Positions 1 through 13,391 of a DNA stretch of 64,000 bases are shown in pieces. Every line of letters starts with the position of its first letter. The stretch's first letter is position 1. The notes beneath the pieces are model-generated. The model made no database searches. It had not been told where the DNA came from and saw nothing but the letters and a program-made list of their open reading frames with translations. The stretch lies in contig CM072899.1 in the NCBI GenBank assembly GCA_037013685.1, forward strand, positions 9,776,479 through 9,840,478. The letters are read 5' to 3'. The stretch is from Acridotheres tristis (taxonomy: Eukaryota; Chordata; Aves; Passeriformes; Sturnidae). The position numbers and the translations under genes were made by a program.

Positions 1-1124
1 CTGCATCATTTAAACAGGATCTGTATGAGGTGAGAGTATTTATGTGGTTACAGAAGAGGGAGGGCAGCAATGAAAGCAAGTCTATCCTGTTAAATCTTGA
101 TTTTAGAATCCTGCCTTGTATAAAAGGTGACAACGAAAGCTTTTGGTTGCTCATATTTAGTATTTCTTCAATCCATTATGGTAGCCCCATTTGTAAACTT
201 TACTTTTGATAGAGCCTGATGGGAAATCAGGTGTTTGCATAAGCAATTTACTTCTTGTTGATAAAGTAGAGAGATGGAGAAAAAGCACCCTATCTTGTAA
301 GACTTGAAAGAGAAACCCTATGAAATATTCCCATTTCTTTTCCCCACCAAGGGAGTTTTTAAATGGTTTTTTTTGCCCTAGAATAGCTACAACATTATTC
401 CAAATCCCCTAGGCTGATGAATCTGAATGTGATCTTGCTTTCTCTCAGCACAATTAAAATAACATTGTATTGACAAAGGGCGTTTTTTGGCTAACATATG
501 GGCCGACCATGAAAATGTGCTACCCGCTGGAGCTCGCAGATGCCCCGTGCACGTCCCAGCTTTCTGGCAGACAGCTGCAGGGCTGGGAGGGCCTTGAGCT
601 GAGGAGCAGATGCTCTGTGCAGCATTAACTCCCTCACGTGGTTACGGCTGCATGAGGAAACCAGCACGTAACGGCCCAGCGAGGGCACTCGGTGACTCAC
701 TAAATCCTAAATACCCCAAAGCTCTTTTTAAGGCTGCTGGAGAACGAGCTTTGCCACTGAAAAGGAATAAAAAGGTGATATTTGCTTTTAAATACTTATC
801 ATCCTGATATAATTATGCTCTAAACTTTTCAGTTGATAACTTCAATTGGAACTTACTGGAGATTTGAAGAGAAAACAAGTGAAATCCTGTTACAAATTCC
901 AAATAATTTCAGATACCCAAATTTCACCTACTGATTCATCTGAGGTCGCCATTTACATCTTGATATTGTTCCCATGTAAGTAAAACCTCTGTCACCTCAC
1001 TGACCTTCCAGAGGTCACTGCTGTTCTATGCAGGTGTGAATGAGAGGGAAACTGACAGAGGGAGTGACGAGTTAATGACATGCACAGCACTATGGCTGAA
1101 TCACTACAGGAAGTGGGTATTAAA
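1..1124. other. Unique non-coding DNA
   Basis: AT-rich sequence with no recognisable exon, RNA gene or repeat. The short open frames near 490-810 face each other on opposite strands in a slightly GC-richer patch (510-690). They show no domain, signal peptide or splice context, so I do not call them genes. Confidence 0.6.
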
Positions 1125-1310
1125 CAGAACCATAAAGTAATTCAGGTTAAAAGGAATTTCTGGAGGTCACATAGCCCAGCCTCCTGCTCAAAGAAGGCCC
1201 AATATCAAAATCAGACTGTCTTGCTGATGGCCTTCTCTGGCCAAGAGTGGAGACTGTGCAATCCCTGTGTCCCACTGCTTCACTCTGCTCAGGATGAACG
1301 TTTATTCCAT
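1125..1310 (-). mobile_element. CR1 LINE 3' fragment, diverged
   Basis: On the plus strand this reads like the reverse complement of the 3' end of avian CR1, so the element lies on the minus strand. The landmarks come in the right order: a degraded GAATCAT-type terminal repeat (about 1125-1145), a segment reading TTCTGGAGGTCACATAGCCC, then CCTCCTGCTCAAAGAAGG, then a GGAGACTGTGCAATCCCTGTG stretch near 1250. In CR1 these correspond to the 'ggaagggacctctggagatcatctagtcc... ctgctcaaag... gatggagattccacaacctctctg' series. It is 5'-truncated, as CR1 copies usually are, and diverged enough to be old. It has no coding potential. The call rests on recalled consensus and has not been aligned. Confidence 0.75.
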
Positions 1311-2041
1311 ATAAACAATCTGAATGGCTCTATCAGACGAAGCAAGAAGATGAGGAGGAAAAGGGAGAGGAAGATTAATACAGAATGACAAGATGATACC
1401 AAATGGAAGGCTCACTGAGTCTTCACTCTTCTGGTACTACACACATACAATGCAAGCAGTTGGAAATCAAAAGATACTGAGGGGGTGTGTGGTGAGTGAC
1501 AAATGGGTAAGCTCCAGGTTAAGTACAAAATAAGAAACAGTCCCTGGTGGCAGCATATCAGACAATACCCATTTTATTGTCAGAGTAAAACATATTCCTT
1601 TAAGAAAACCAAACAAAAAGCCCTACTGAGTGCTTCAGTGCATGCCAAGCAATTATTACTTTCCACAATATGTCCTGTGACTCACTGTGCCACAATGAAC
1701 TGGCATATGGTGCTCATTCAGGGTATATAACTCACACATTAGCTCTGAAGAGCGAATAGTTACTTGGACTCTAGTTAATTTTGGGGGTTTTTAATTTCCC
1801 ATGGCAATGCAATAAATGTCATGCTTATTATTGTATTATTATTATTGTAAAAAAATATTTTTAGTGGCAGGCAAGTGTCATTAATGCCTCAAATCTCTCG
1901 TACGCAATAAAAATCAATTCAGACAAACGCTGGCATGCGAAAGCACATAAATAATTGGTAAATACTACCTGTGGTCTTCTGGGTCCAGATATGACTGATG
2001 CCAAGAGCAATCAACTCCTTTTTGGCTGCAAAGGATAGGAG

Positions 2042-2083
2042 GGCACTCAATACCTTGCAGAAGGCACTCAGTACCTGGCAAAA
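2042..2083. repeat. 21-bp tandem duplication
   Basis: Two adjacent 21-bp copies, both starting GGCACTCA, match at 18 of 21 positions. This is a simple local duplication with no coding meaning seen. Confidence 0.8.
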
Positions 2084-4416
2084 ATCAAGCTTTCTGTGTG
2101 CCAGCTCCCCATGAAAGAGCAAACCATGTAGCACGTGTAACAGAAAAGGTTCTCTTCTCTTGCAAGGAAAGGCAATCTCCTAGAGAGACACAGAGCCAGC
2201 TCTCTGTAGGGTGTCAAATGCTCTTCTGGGCTGGAAAGGGGGCACTTTCTCTTATAAAAGGAGACATAGAAAGTAACAAAGCTTCTCTCTTTGAGTCTGC
2301 TCAAGAGCAGTAGACTAGAAATCCAGTTTTTATCATAAAGAAAACATCAGAGATGCTTAAAGTGGCAGAAGAAACTGTGTGCAATTACAGGAAAATTATT
2401 CTCCTGTAATCAAGTTGCCTCAAATGAGCCCAAGCTGCACCATGACTTGTGAGTACAATCAAGAAAACATGGCTTCAAGAGTGCTAAATGGAGCTTTCCA
2501 CTATACCCAGATGATTTCATGGGGGTAAGAATCCTGTAGAAGTAAGGTCTACTTAACACTTGTATACATTTGACAAAAATACACTGAAGCCAGTGCTGTT
2601 CATAAGCAAAAGTGGATCAGAAAGATGGAAGTGGCTAATTCAGATTTTGTCCGTGTAGGGACTCAGAGCTACAGCAGAAGTGCAACGGGGTTGAAGGTCA
2701 GCAGGGCTGATTTCTGAAAAAGGGGGCCTGACTTTAGACATAATTTACACGATAAAGCAATAGCAATGCTACTGGAATCAACAAATCTATGCTGGAATAA
2801 ATCAGTTGAGAATCATATCCTGAATTTGTATGTCTTTGAGCTAATTCCACAGGTATCAAACAACATTAACATCTCAAATGTGACTTGGAAGGCAAAACAT
2901 AAACACTTCAGCCTAAAGCTCTACTGCTCCTGATCCCCAAGGACGCAATTATTCCTCTGGTGGTTTCCTGTATAGACCAAACGCAATGATTACCAATACA
3001 AATATTTTTCCCTGTGTTTTTGCTTTACAAAATGTAAATTTGGACTCATCTCAGGTGTTTTCTTTAGCATTTAACACAACAGTTATGGAAGAATATGGCC
3101 ATAACCTTACCATGAATGGTGATGGGGAATAAGGACCTGCTCTGCCTATTTCCTCACCTTGAATCTCCTGAACTGTTTAGTTGGGTGGAAGATAGTTGAA
3201 ATTGTGCCTGAATCAAGATTCCCAGCATTTGACCTGCACTTTTTTGTTACTGCTCAGTAGGTTCTTTGCTAACGGGGAATATATTGTGACCATCTCCTCA
3301 TAGATATCTTTGATTTATTAAAATACTTGTTGCATCTCACTCAGCTACCTTCCTCTAGTAATGTATTAGAGAACGGGCAAAAGTACATAAAAATTTAGCA
3401 GAGTTCAGGCCTTTTTCCAATCAAAAGTCATATTAATCTATGCAAAAATGTCGAAGTCTTTATTTCACCCAAGGAGATAAAACCAGCACTTAGGTAATAA
3501 TCACCTTCTCCTTAATGCAAAGACTCTCCTGCCAGAGAAGGAAATACTGCCCTTGTTCACATCCCAAATGTTCATTCTCTTGTTGGCTAATTCATGACAG
3601 TGTTAGCTAGATTTTCATTATAGAGTATTATTTGTAGCTGCTGTTTCCATGAAGCAGCTGTAATAAACAAGTGAGATTTATGTTCCTTTTAAAATTGCTC
3701 GAAATAATTAGCGTTGTTAAATTTAGACTCTGAAAAAATCTACTGATTTTTCTATTTTTTTAAATAAATACAGAAGCTACAAAGCAATCTACCACCACCA
3801 GTCAGGCCTGGGTCAGAATAGTATGCATGCCATATAGCAGCCAAAATGTGTTTCAGATGAGGAAATAATCTAAGTTCTCCAGACAACCTTTTAAAAATAA
3901 ATGATGGTTGTGCTGACTGAAATATTTTAACAACTGCACTGCATGCTATTTTTCTCCAGCCTAAATGCAGACAGGACTTTATTTTATTCCTGTTCTGGTA
4001 TGTACAGGTGCAAATGGGCACCTTGGATGTGGATCACAATGGTGAGCTCAGTGGAAAGCAGGATCAATACTGAGACCCAGATCCAGACCAGAATTTTGCA
4101 GCTGCTTCCTACCTTGATTTATGCTGCATCTAAAGCCCTGACCCATATCAGATATTCAGGTACCAAACTCAGAGCTTGTGGTTTTCCCTCATCTCTGCAT
4201 CATTTACTTTTTCCACTCATTGCCCCTCAACCACAGCTTGCTGTATTGACAGTCCAGACACTTATTTAGAATAAGTAAACACGGTGCCCTCTCCAACCCA
4301 ATTTGACTGTTTCACAGCTGGTGCTGCACTTCAGAGCCTGATCCAACAAACCTGCTTCGTGACAGCACTGAACAAACATCCTCTAAAAAGCTTTCCACTC
4401 ATAGTTGGGTTTTTTT

Positions 4417-4439
4417 GGTTGGTTGGTTGGTTGGTTGGT
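4417..4439 (+). repeat. (GGTT)n microsatellite
   Basis: Five full GGTT units plus a partial sixth, directly after a T-run. Confidence 0.9.
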
Positions 4440-5309
4440 CAGTTCTGTGACTCATCAGCCTTACAGTATTTTTCTTGGTGCAGGTGCCACCACCTCAGCT
4501 GTCCAGGTTTCCTCAGTGCAGGGGGAAAGACAAGATGAAATCCCAGAGGCCAGAACAGGACCATAACAGCTCTACAAGAGAGGTCTAATGTCCAGCAGAT
4601 GTTCAGCTGACTACAACCCCAGGAGAGATGAGGAAAAGATGATCTGCTGTGAGAAAGACCACATCATGCCATGCATAGAAGAGGTACAGAAACAATATTC
4701 TTATTGTATAATGAGGAAAGGTACAAAATGAAGACAAGGAGAAGGCTAAACCTGCCAGTTCTTATGAACTTTTTTAACTACAGGAAGGAAAATCAGGGAA
4801 GATATACAAATAAGAATGATGAAGCTGGGAAAGGAGTCTGGACTAACATGCAAAGGACAACTGTAATAGATATAAACACATTAAAATTTTAAGTACTTTT
4901 CTCTACATATGGTAAAATGGCAACAACTTCTATGTAAATGATAAAATCCCAGGGCATTAAAATAAATAATGGCAGACTGTTTCAAAGTATTCCTGGATAA
5001 AGCAAGTGGCATGCAATGGGATGGGGATTGAGTGTTAGGGAGTATAAAGCCCAACATCTCAGGAGAGCAGTAAAACTGCCTGAGGAGCAGCTAGCAAAGC
5101 CATGAACCCAAGAAGAACCTAAAGGTGATTGCAGGTAAGATTAGCCAAGTAATAGAGTTTCTCTGTGTAATGCCTCTGAATGGTGCAGAAGGGCCAAAGG
5201 CTAAGCCATTTCTGGATGTGGATAAGAGAAGGGATGATATGGAAATCTAAAGCATAATGCTATGTCAAAACAGCCACAGTGAACAAATTATGAGCTGTTC
5301 AAGTCTCCA

Positions 5310-5580
5310 CAGATTAGAAAGGAGATAGAGAAATTAAAGGAAATACAAATAAGGACAACAAAAGTAATCTAAGGAGAGAGTAAGAGAGCTAAAATTAATA
5401 TGTTCTATAAATGAGAAGACTCCTGGGCTGAAATCCAGCTATAAATACCTTCCAGGTACTGTGTGTAGAGGAAGGTAATTAATCTGTCTCAAAAGATAGT
5501 AGGACAAGAAGCAATTGCTTGAATTTAGGAATGGAAAAATTCAGGATATCTAATAAGAAAAAGTTGTTTGAAGAGACACA
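5310..5580 (+). mobile_element. CR1 LINE fragment, diverged, plus strand
   Basis: The sequence follows the typical 3' ORF2 to 3'-UTR stretch of CR1. The landmarks appear in order: 'aggacaacaaaagtaatct' (CR1 'aggaccacaaaaatgatc'), an AGAGAGCTAAA segment, 'gagaagactcctgggctga' (CR1 'gagaaggctcaggggtgac'), 'ataaataccttccaggtac', 'aggacaagaagcaattgct' (CR1 'aggacaaggagcaatggg'), and 'atctaataagaaaaagttg' (CR1 'atattaggaaaaacttc'). Many substitutions and small indels show it is an old, dead copy. The 5' boundary is uncertain, and similarity fades after about 5580. It runs opposite in orientation to the CR1 piece at 1.1 kb. The call rests on recalled consensus. Confidence 0.72.
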
Positions 5581-8500
5581 TCTGCTCAACAAGGCAGATT
5601 CCCAAGGTGAGAGCTAAGGCACATTTGCTGTATGCAGTCCAGAACAGATTGTATAAGGATGGGGCTCTGGCAAATTTCGCCATCACAACTTTCTACTGTC
5701 CAAAAAGATCACCATGGTCCAACTTACTGATCTTTTAGTTGCCTTCTTTTATGGGTTATCTTCAAGACTGCTTCTCTATTTAAAAAAAAAACCCACCAAA
5801 ATAGCACTCAACCTGTACATCCAGGTAGTGACAATACATCTACACCAGAGCTCAGAGCTGGGGGTGTGCAGCACTCCAAGGTGCATGGCAAACCTCTCTG
5901 CCTCTCTTCTGGCTATGCAGAGGTGTGAACAGTGTGAGTCTGTTGGATGCTGAGCATGAGAGCAAGAACAAAAACACTGACCCAGACCTCAGATTATTCT
6001 GAGTATCTCAACATTGAGGTCAAAGGCCAAAGTGGGAACTACCTCATGTGATACTTGTGGTCTTCCTCAGCCTTGTGTTAAGACATCCTGCACAGAATCT
6101 TTCAATGTCACTGCATAAATTATGCACTTTGATTTATGATTAGCTGAAAACCAATGCTAGCAGTGTTTAACAACTCTCAGGACCTCTAAATATAAAATAA
6201 AGATGAATTTAAAATAAAATCCCCAAAACAGACCTTACCATTTTCAATGACAAATGGGTACACACAAATGTGAGGAATATAAAACCCAAGTACCCTTAAC
6301 ACCCTCCCTTAAACAAATCCCATCCCAACTGCACTCACCAATCGGGACTTCTGTCCCCTCCTCAATGTAGATGGGCAGTGGTGATTCCTCCATAGGATGA
6401 GGCACTGATGGAAAGTAATGAATTGTGGTAGTATTTGTCGCAAAGTGACTAAAATAAGATGGTCCCTTTCTTATCATTACAACTACACATAGCTGACTAC
6501 TATCACAAAGAGCCCCTCCTCAAAGTGGTCACCTCCTGTCACAGAGACCTGCCCAAGGCACGGCCTGAGGGGTTAATCCCCACTGAGCATTCACTGCCAC
6601 AGGAGTCAACTCTCTGCATGGGGCCTGGGAGAGATCCCTGTCCTGGATGCTTCACCATCCTGCCATTTCACTACAACCTCAGTACTCCCGTCCCTGGAGT
6701 TTAACTCTCTTTTGGAAACTCCCACCATGGTAGAAGCCAAGGGAAGCCAATGCACAGACAGGCACAGAGTTATCAAGTCAAAGTCATAATATTTCATGCA
6801 CAGAACCAGAGGAGAGAGGCTCTGATGCTCGAAGCTTGCCATTAGCTGTTGAAAAGTCACAGCAGATGATGGAAGGCTGCACTGCAAATGGCCTCTGGAC
6901 CACTGACTTTTCATTACTCATTTCACAGTGTATGTATTGGAATTAGGATTTTTCTTTGGTATACTGCAATCTCCAAGCAAAACTCTCCAGATTTGCACTG
7001 CGTGGTTATTCTGCAGTTTCCAGATACCATACAGTCACTGCTCTAGGGTTTGTCTGTTTGGGTCCTTCTCTATTTGGGAGCTTCTTCCCTTAAAGGGGTT
7101 TTTTGCTTCACCATTTCCCCTTTATAATTTCCAAGAAGCATACGCTTCATGGGATTTTCAAGAGATTTAAATTTCCCATTCTAGAATGAAATAATAATGA
7201 GCTGCAAATGTTGAAAATATTCATACTCAAAAGCCTTACGGATTTTTTTCTACTCTGTTACCTTTTAAAAATGATGTACCTTCTCAAAGATACAAACGCT
7301 TAACCTAGTCTCAGCTAGGATTCCCAGCAGCAGAAAAGGAGGTTTCTTTAATCCTTTGTGGGGTATCGTTCACTTTGTACTGGGTTTTTTTGAGTTTTGG
7401 GTTTGTTTTTTTTTTTTTTTGAAAGATTGTCTTATCCATAAAACCAGCCAAAGAACACTTGTGGTTTAAAGCTATTAAATAAAGCATCTAACAAGGCTTC
7501 TGCTAGCAACACAACCAGAATAAGGAGTGTTTTCAACAGATGCTTGACTAGCAACAGGCATAATATGAGCCCCACGCCGGTGTTTTGCAGGATGCAAAGG
7601 GCTGACAGCTCCTGCCCTTCTGTCAGCCCACCCCTGGCTCACGTGGATGATGAAGGGAAGCACGGGGCAGAGGAAGAGCAGAACACAGTTGCCTACAGAA
7701 CTACCATCCAAGCCACAGAAGTCATGGTCTACCGAGACGCCTTGCGCAAGCCACTTTTATCTAGAAGCTGAACTAACATTCCAGCTCAACAATAGCAAAA
7801 AACATTTGTTACCACATGGCATTTTGCTACATATTAACCAGCAAGTTGCTACGCAAGCATAATGGAGTGCTGCAATTCCGAGATATATGTTGTTAAAAAA
7901 AAAAAATTGATTTATGGGAGATCAGCCTGAGGTGAGTGCTCGTGGGCTTGCCATGCCACTGGACACAGTACATGCTCGGAAGTTATGCAAAGCAGGCCCT
8001 GCATTGGGAACAATGCAGTCATTTTCCTTGCTAAGCTAATTTTGCATAAAGGCAATTAGAGTCTTCATCTATGCAGCCCTGTAAAACATTTAATCAGATT
8101 TATTTACTAGGAAGAAATACCAGAATAGAGCTTTCCATACCACTCAACAGTTTTCAAAGCTGACATCTGCGATAAAAAACCAGGTCGCTAGAATGTGTGG
8201 AAAAAAACCTGTTGTGTTTTTATGGCATGCAGCTCTCTCAGTCTCACGAAGAATACTTTAACAGGCTCCCCTAGATGGAGAGCCAGGCTGGAGCTAAATG
8301 CTTTCACAAAACATTTGCAACAGTATCCACCAATGGCTGTTGGAATCTACTCTTACTTTAATGGGCATCACCACAGGTTGTAGAGAAGACTTGGAACACC
8401 TAGAGGCTATTTGAGGCCAGCTACACATACAGACACTCTCTCTAACCCACACATACACATGCACACAACAAATGGCTCTATGGGCAGAACTTGGATTCTG

Positions 8501-11280
8501 TAAGATCCAAGGCAGAAAAGCTGACTTTGTCACAGCGTTTGGGGACCAAGGGCTCTGGGGTGCTAAATCAAGCTCACACTTATGTATCTCCTCTGCTTTG
8601 GGCAAACCATTTTAACATTATCCCTCCAGGATTTACACACCAACGTTATGGGCATGCTGCTTAAATGTCTGCAAAGTGCTTTGCAACGTTTTCTAAACTC
8701 TGTGGTGATACACACAGAAGAACTGCACAGATAGATTTAACAAATCAGTTACTGAGCATTATTGCTGTATAACTACAGCCTATTTTACATGCTCTATACT
8801 TGGTTTCTACAAACAGATGGTAAGTGTTCAGTATTTGAATGTTTTAATGAGCTTTTTGTAATTTCATAAACAAGCGTAAATAACACTTACATGAAGAAGA
8901 ATCTCTGCTGAATGTATTTTCTTTTCCTGTTTGGAAAAAAAAAAGAGAAAAAGAAAAGGGAAAACTGTTTTAAAGGAAAAAAATGGGTCCAGCAAAATAA
9001 GTCAGACATGTTTCAATGCTATACTGCACCATGTTTTCTGAATTTCATCAGTAAAACCTTCTTTTTGAAGAACACCAAGACACTGAATGTAGCACTAATG
9101 CCAAAACAGGATACATTTCTTGTATGTTTCATCCTATGTAGAACATCACAGGAGATATGACTATATCCCTCTAAATAGCAGGACAATTACTCTGCAGCAG
9201 TGAAATAAAATACAAATGCCATATGCTCTGGACCAAAAAATGAAAAATATAAAAGAACTTTTAACAACATTCCAGCTCAGAGATAATCCCGTGGCTCAGT
9301 GCGTGAGTTGTTCTCCTACCTATGGACATGGGACTTACACCAATGCCGTGAAGCAGGGCCCTCCTGCTGCATTTTAGCACAGCAGGGCTGTTATTCCATG
9401 CCAGTGCTCAAGCACTGGCTGCATTCAAGCCCAGGCTGGGCAGCCACACCAGTAAAGGCGTCGTCCTTCGAGGCTGTGACAATTCTGAACCACAACAGGA
9501 AACTCAGCAACTGCTGAAATGCGGAACCTTCCCAGCAGACCTTACCAGCCACCTCCTGTGGCCATGGGACTGCCACCCTGCTGCCACCCACCCAAAGCTT
9601 GCTGCCATTTGTTTCACACTCCCTTTCCAGCAGCTGAGCTGGTAGGTTTGGTGCATGCTCTTGGAACAGGGTTTAGGGCTGGCACTAAATGGCTGTTGGC
9701 TGGTGTAAATCTGGACACATTGAAAAAAAAAAGAGACTGACAGAAATACAGAAGATGCTGTAGGACACCAGCCACGGTTTCAGAGTCATGGACTGGTTGC
9801 ACAGCAGCCCTTCCAACAGCAGGTTTTTGGAGGAAAAAGGACAGGGGAGAGTGGCACTTTCAATTAATTTCTACTGTATTACCTTGTATCAACATTAGCT
9901 ACCATGAAAGCAATTTAAAGGCTTTTTCCTGAAATTTACATGCCTTGGGATGATACTCAGCTCATACAAATCAATTAAATCCATGGTGCTACAACAGCTG
10001 AGGGTTCAACTAAATAGGCATGTATGGAGGAAATTCAACAAATATTAAATCACTGCATTTTCATCCTCATGCTTTTCTTCCAAGGGCCAAGAACTCAATT
10101 CTGCAGGCAGCCCCCTTAGAGAGCCATTAGAATAAATTTTACTTCTGTGAGCTCTTACTGCAGTACACACAAGATTACTTTTTAAAAAAATAACCCTGAT
10201 CCATTCTGGTAATGTAAATTAAATTAGTGATGAAAAGAAGTTGAAGGCACTAATCCGACTGGGTAATCTATTCAAAGCTTCACTTCTTAAATGATCTACA
10301 ATTTATTCATATGACCAATCAAATAAACATTACTTACAAAAGGCTGCAACCACTATGGCTTTCTCATCCATTTTTAAGTGTTGTAATATAGTCAAATTTA
10401 AAAGAAACTAATCAGCATAATCTTTCCAGAGTTGTTTTCCAGCATGATTAAAACCCCATGTAGGGCACCACTGCAGAGACTCCCCTTACTGGTGGAACTG
10501 GCAGCACTGCCATTGGGGCATTGGTGCAATGTTGCCCCACTGCCCACTGAACAAAAACACGGGGCATTGGAAAACGCAGAAGGAGCAAAATTAAAATAAT
10601 AGGGGCTTGCTGTTAAGCCTTGATGTGCAATGATGGAAATCCTAGGAATATCACTGTCTGGAAAGTGCCCAAGAGTCTCTTTGGAAATATCCAGCCCATA
10701 GACCTGGCTGGAAGCCACTAAGATACACTAAGAGTATTGATTAAAGAAAACCCTCACTGAAATATTAGCAATGATTAGCTGTACGACAAGATCTTCACCG
10801 AGGCTTTACAAACATTAGCCCACTCAGGCATGGGAGGTTTCCCCAGCACTCTGCAGAAAGAGCAAGCCAACCTAAAGTGTCTTCCTAGTTTTCCAGGGCA
10901 ATGTGGCATCTCTTTTCTCCCAGCATTTCACACCTCCTGCCACTGCCCTAACATTTCACCTCTGACATGAAAGCTCCAGGCAACCCACCCAAAAGCTCCA
11001 CATTTGAAACTACCAATGAAGAGCTGTATGCCAAATTTTGTTCCTGGTTACAGCAAAAGAAAATAAAGCAGAAGTCGGTAGGATTTGAAAGATTCCAAAT
11101 TTCTACTGGATTCCAGACCAAACCAAACCCCCCAGGGTTTGGATGCAGCATCCCCAAGCACACATCCACCTTCTCGGGGCCTACAGATATCAGTGCCACC
11201 TGCAATCTCCTACTTTTTTGCTAAGAATGACAGAAAATAACCCTCCCAGGGCATGGTGAAAGAAGCGGGTTAATAAATGA
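5581..11280. other. Unique non-coding DNA
   Basis: No exon or RNA gene can be supported. A 15-base T run lies at 7406-7420, and a CA-rich low-complexity stretch at about 8420-8470. The block around 8020-8110 is AT-rich with TAATT and TTTTGCATAA (octamer-like) words. That is the style of a conserved non-coding enhancer, but conservation cannot be judged from one sequence. The open frame at 10967-11224 (85 codons, plus) and its antisense partner have no recognisable domain. Confidence 0.55.
7406..7420 (+). repeat. T15 homopolymer
   Basis: A run of 15 T residues following a T-rich, G-interrupted stretch. It is low complexity, with no adjacent retroposon body recognised. Confidence 0.9.
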
Positions 11281-13029
11281 CAGCAAGAAGCGGCCTTTCG
11301 TCTCCCGGCCGCGGGGTCGGGTCCCCGGGCAGCGGCCGGCAGGGGAAAGGTGTCTGTCGCCCTCCAGTGGGAGCTGCCTTAGGCCACCAAGGAGGGAGAG
11401 GTGGGAAGGGCAAGGGACAGAGGTGAAAGGCAAATAAAGAGAAAAGACAAAAAAAAGAACATGCAAAGCACATAAGAGACAGTTGAAGGGGAAACAGGAA
11501 GATACTATCTCTGAAAGCACTAAAAATAAAGTTTCCAATGTCAGTTTAACCAGGGCAACACAGACATCCTCCTTCCACACTCGTGCTTCAGACTTGGTCC
11601 GGGCAAGGGACACTGTCACTGTCACGCTGCTGGCTGCTTCAGCTGCTCACACATTTTGCTTAAAAAAACCCCCAATAACCTTCAAGGAAACCTTTCCGTA
11701 ACACTTGTGGCAAAGGTAGGCAATGCCAGAAAGCAGTCAGCTCGGCTGGACGCAGACTCGGAGGTAAACACCCGGCTGTCAACAACCATCAGAGTTCTCA
11801 CCAAAGCCTCTCCCATGTAAATTCCACAGCAGCAGGTTTTAACGGGCTGATTTACCCTCAAACCCAAAGCCATAAAATCTAAACCGGTAGCAACTGTCAT
11901 CCGAGCCCTGAATTACACAGCCGATGACATGTGTCCCCGTCAGGACTGCTCACTGTTTTGCTAGTCGAAAACTCAAAACATTTTCACATGCAAGCAATAA
12001 AAAAAAAATGCAGTTACCAAAATAGCACTATCAACGTAACCAGCTCCTCTCGGCACATTTTCTTAATGCCTTTCCCAATACGGTTAAAAAACATGGGAAC
12101 TAATCAAAAACCTCCCTCTTTACACCTTGGCACAAACTGTGCTGGAATAAGTGTGGGGTTGTATTTTTTCGTGTTTATCTGGATCCTCTCCCACTACTTT
12201 TTCCTTTTTTTCTATTTTCATCCGTGCTTCCCTTTAAATACAACTCTTATTAAACAGCAGAGATCAGCTTTTACAATTTCTAAATACCAAGTTTTGCCAC
12301 TCTTGGAGCTGCCTAAGGACAACACAGCTTGCCTTCAGCGTCATAAATAACACATACTCTGCACATTTCTTCGCCTGGGTGAAATAAATTCTCCCATGTT
12401 CTTATATGGAAACCTTGTGAGTCCTCCCACATACCTCCTGCTATAATACCAGGCAGCAATGGGCATTCATTATCTTAAAGCCAGCGGGTGAATTTTGGAT
12501 GCCAGTTACCCCCAGACGAACCCAGAATTATCACCCCTTCGCACCACGCTGAGCTTGGTAACCTGCCCTGTGTAGTCTCTGTGTTTTATTTCCAAGCCCC
12601 ATCACTACTTTGATTTCAGCATCTCAAGAACCCACAACATAAAAGGAAAATGAGGGGAATAAAAAGGAAAATTAGGAAAATAACAAGAAAGCATCAGCAG
12701 TAGTATTACCCACCAGGTAGGCCCATTAGCATCAGATGTAGCACTGCCTGTACCAGTCTCTTCACTCGAGGTTAGCGCACGGCAGACAGAGAAAGCACAG
12801 CGGAGAGGGGTGGGAAGGAGAGAAAAAACTGGCAAAAATACCCGGGGAGAGAAGCGTGTGCTGGAGGGCCGCCAACGGGTAATGGCTGAGAATGTTATCG
12901 CCAAAAAAGTTAACGCAAGGTGTGGGGGTGTGTGGGGTAAATAACCACTGGGGAGGAAAAACACCGCCAGGGTAATGCGAGAGCTGGGGAGGAGGGGGAT
13001 TTAAAAAGAAGAACGAATTAATAAATAAA
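11281..13029. other. Flank of main CpG island with small CpG patch
   Basis: A small CpG-rich patch occupies about 11290-11365 (CCGGCCGCGGGG-type sequence). The rest is moderate to low in GC. The 139-codon plus-strand frame at 11931-12350 is Phe/Leu-rich, lacks recognisable domains and has no splice context that makes it convincing. From about 12760 rightwards the minus strand stays open into the CpG island, but that frame is judged a composition artefact. Confidence 0.5.
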
Positions 13030-13228
13030 TGGAAAGGGGGAAGGGAAAGCGCGCCCGGGGGCACCCCGAGCCGAGGCGGACAAAGGGAGGACGATGCCGC
13101 CGCCACCGGCCCGGCTCGGTTCGGCTCCGCTGGGCGCGGAGCGGCCGCCCCTTTGTTCGTCGCGGCAACGAGGGGCGACCCTCGCCGCGCCAGCCCCGCC
13201 ACCGCCACCAGCGCAGCGGCGGCAGCGG

Positions 13229-13243
13229 CAGCAGCAGCAGCAG
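13229..13243 (+). repeat. (CAG)5 within GC-rich trinucleotide tract
   Basis: Five CAG units follow interrupted CGG/CAG triplets from about 13212. Such tracts are length-variable in vertebrate CpG islands. No coding frame is supported here. Confidence 0.85.
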
Positions 13244-13250
13244 CCCCACC

Positions 13251-13270
13251 GCCCGCCCGCCCGCCCGCCC
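13251..13270 (+). repeat. (GCCC)n tetranucleotide tract
   Basis: Five GCCC units directly precede a CCGG-rich stretch. The minus strand carries closely spaced GGG runs here, so it could form a G-quadruplex. Confidence 0.85.
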
Positions 13271-13290
13271 GGCCGGGAGGTGCCGGTACC

Positions 13291-13365
13291 TGTGTCCGCT
13301 GGCCGCGGTGCCTGCGCGCCGCTGCGCCCCTGCGGCGCGTCCGGCGGAGCGGTGCGGCGCGACTA
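13291..13365 (-). ncRNA. Candidate non-coding first exon (leftward transcript)
   Basis: This is an inference only. On the minus strand a TATA-like box (13392-13398) is followed, at normal TATA-to-start distance, by a putative start near 13365. About 75 bases later comes the donor-like sequence ACACAG|GTACCG, with the last exon base at 13291. The segment contains no ATG, which fits a 5'-UTR or lncRNA first exon. No downstream exon was identified to the left, so the transcript and its gene remain unknown. Another explanation is chance occurrence of a CAGGT word in GC-rich DNA. Confidence 0.25.
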
Positions 13366-13391
13366 GCAGCGCCGAGCAGGAGGAAACGGTA

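Larger units (their letters stand above)
1311..5309. other. Unique non-coding DNA with minor simple repeats
   Basis: I see no gene. Minor structure includes an imperfect 21-bp tandem duplication at 2042-2083 (18 of 21 positions match) and a (GGTT)n tract at 4417-4439. Open frames in this stretch stay near or below 108 codons, overlap on both strands, and match no protein I recognise. The segment 4540-5300 could be a very degraded upstream part of the CR1 element that follows, but I could not find landmarks to support that. Confidence 0.55.

Noticed and set aside
9284..9360. tRNA or SINE head, because CCCGTGGCTCAGTGCGTGAG resembles an A-box
   Set aside because: No B-box (GGTTCGANTCC) follows at the right distance, and no cloverleaf arms pair.
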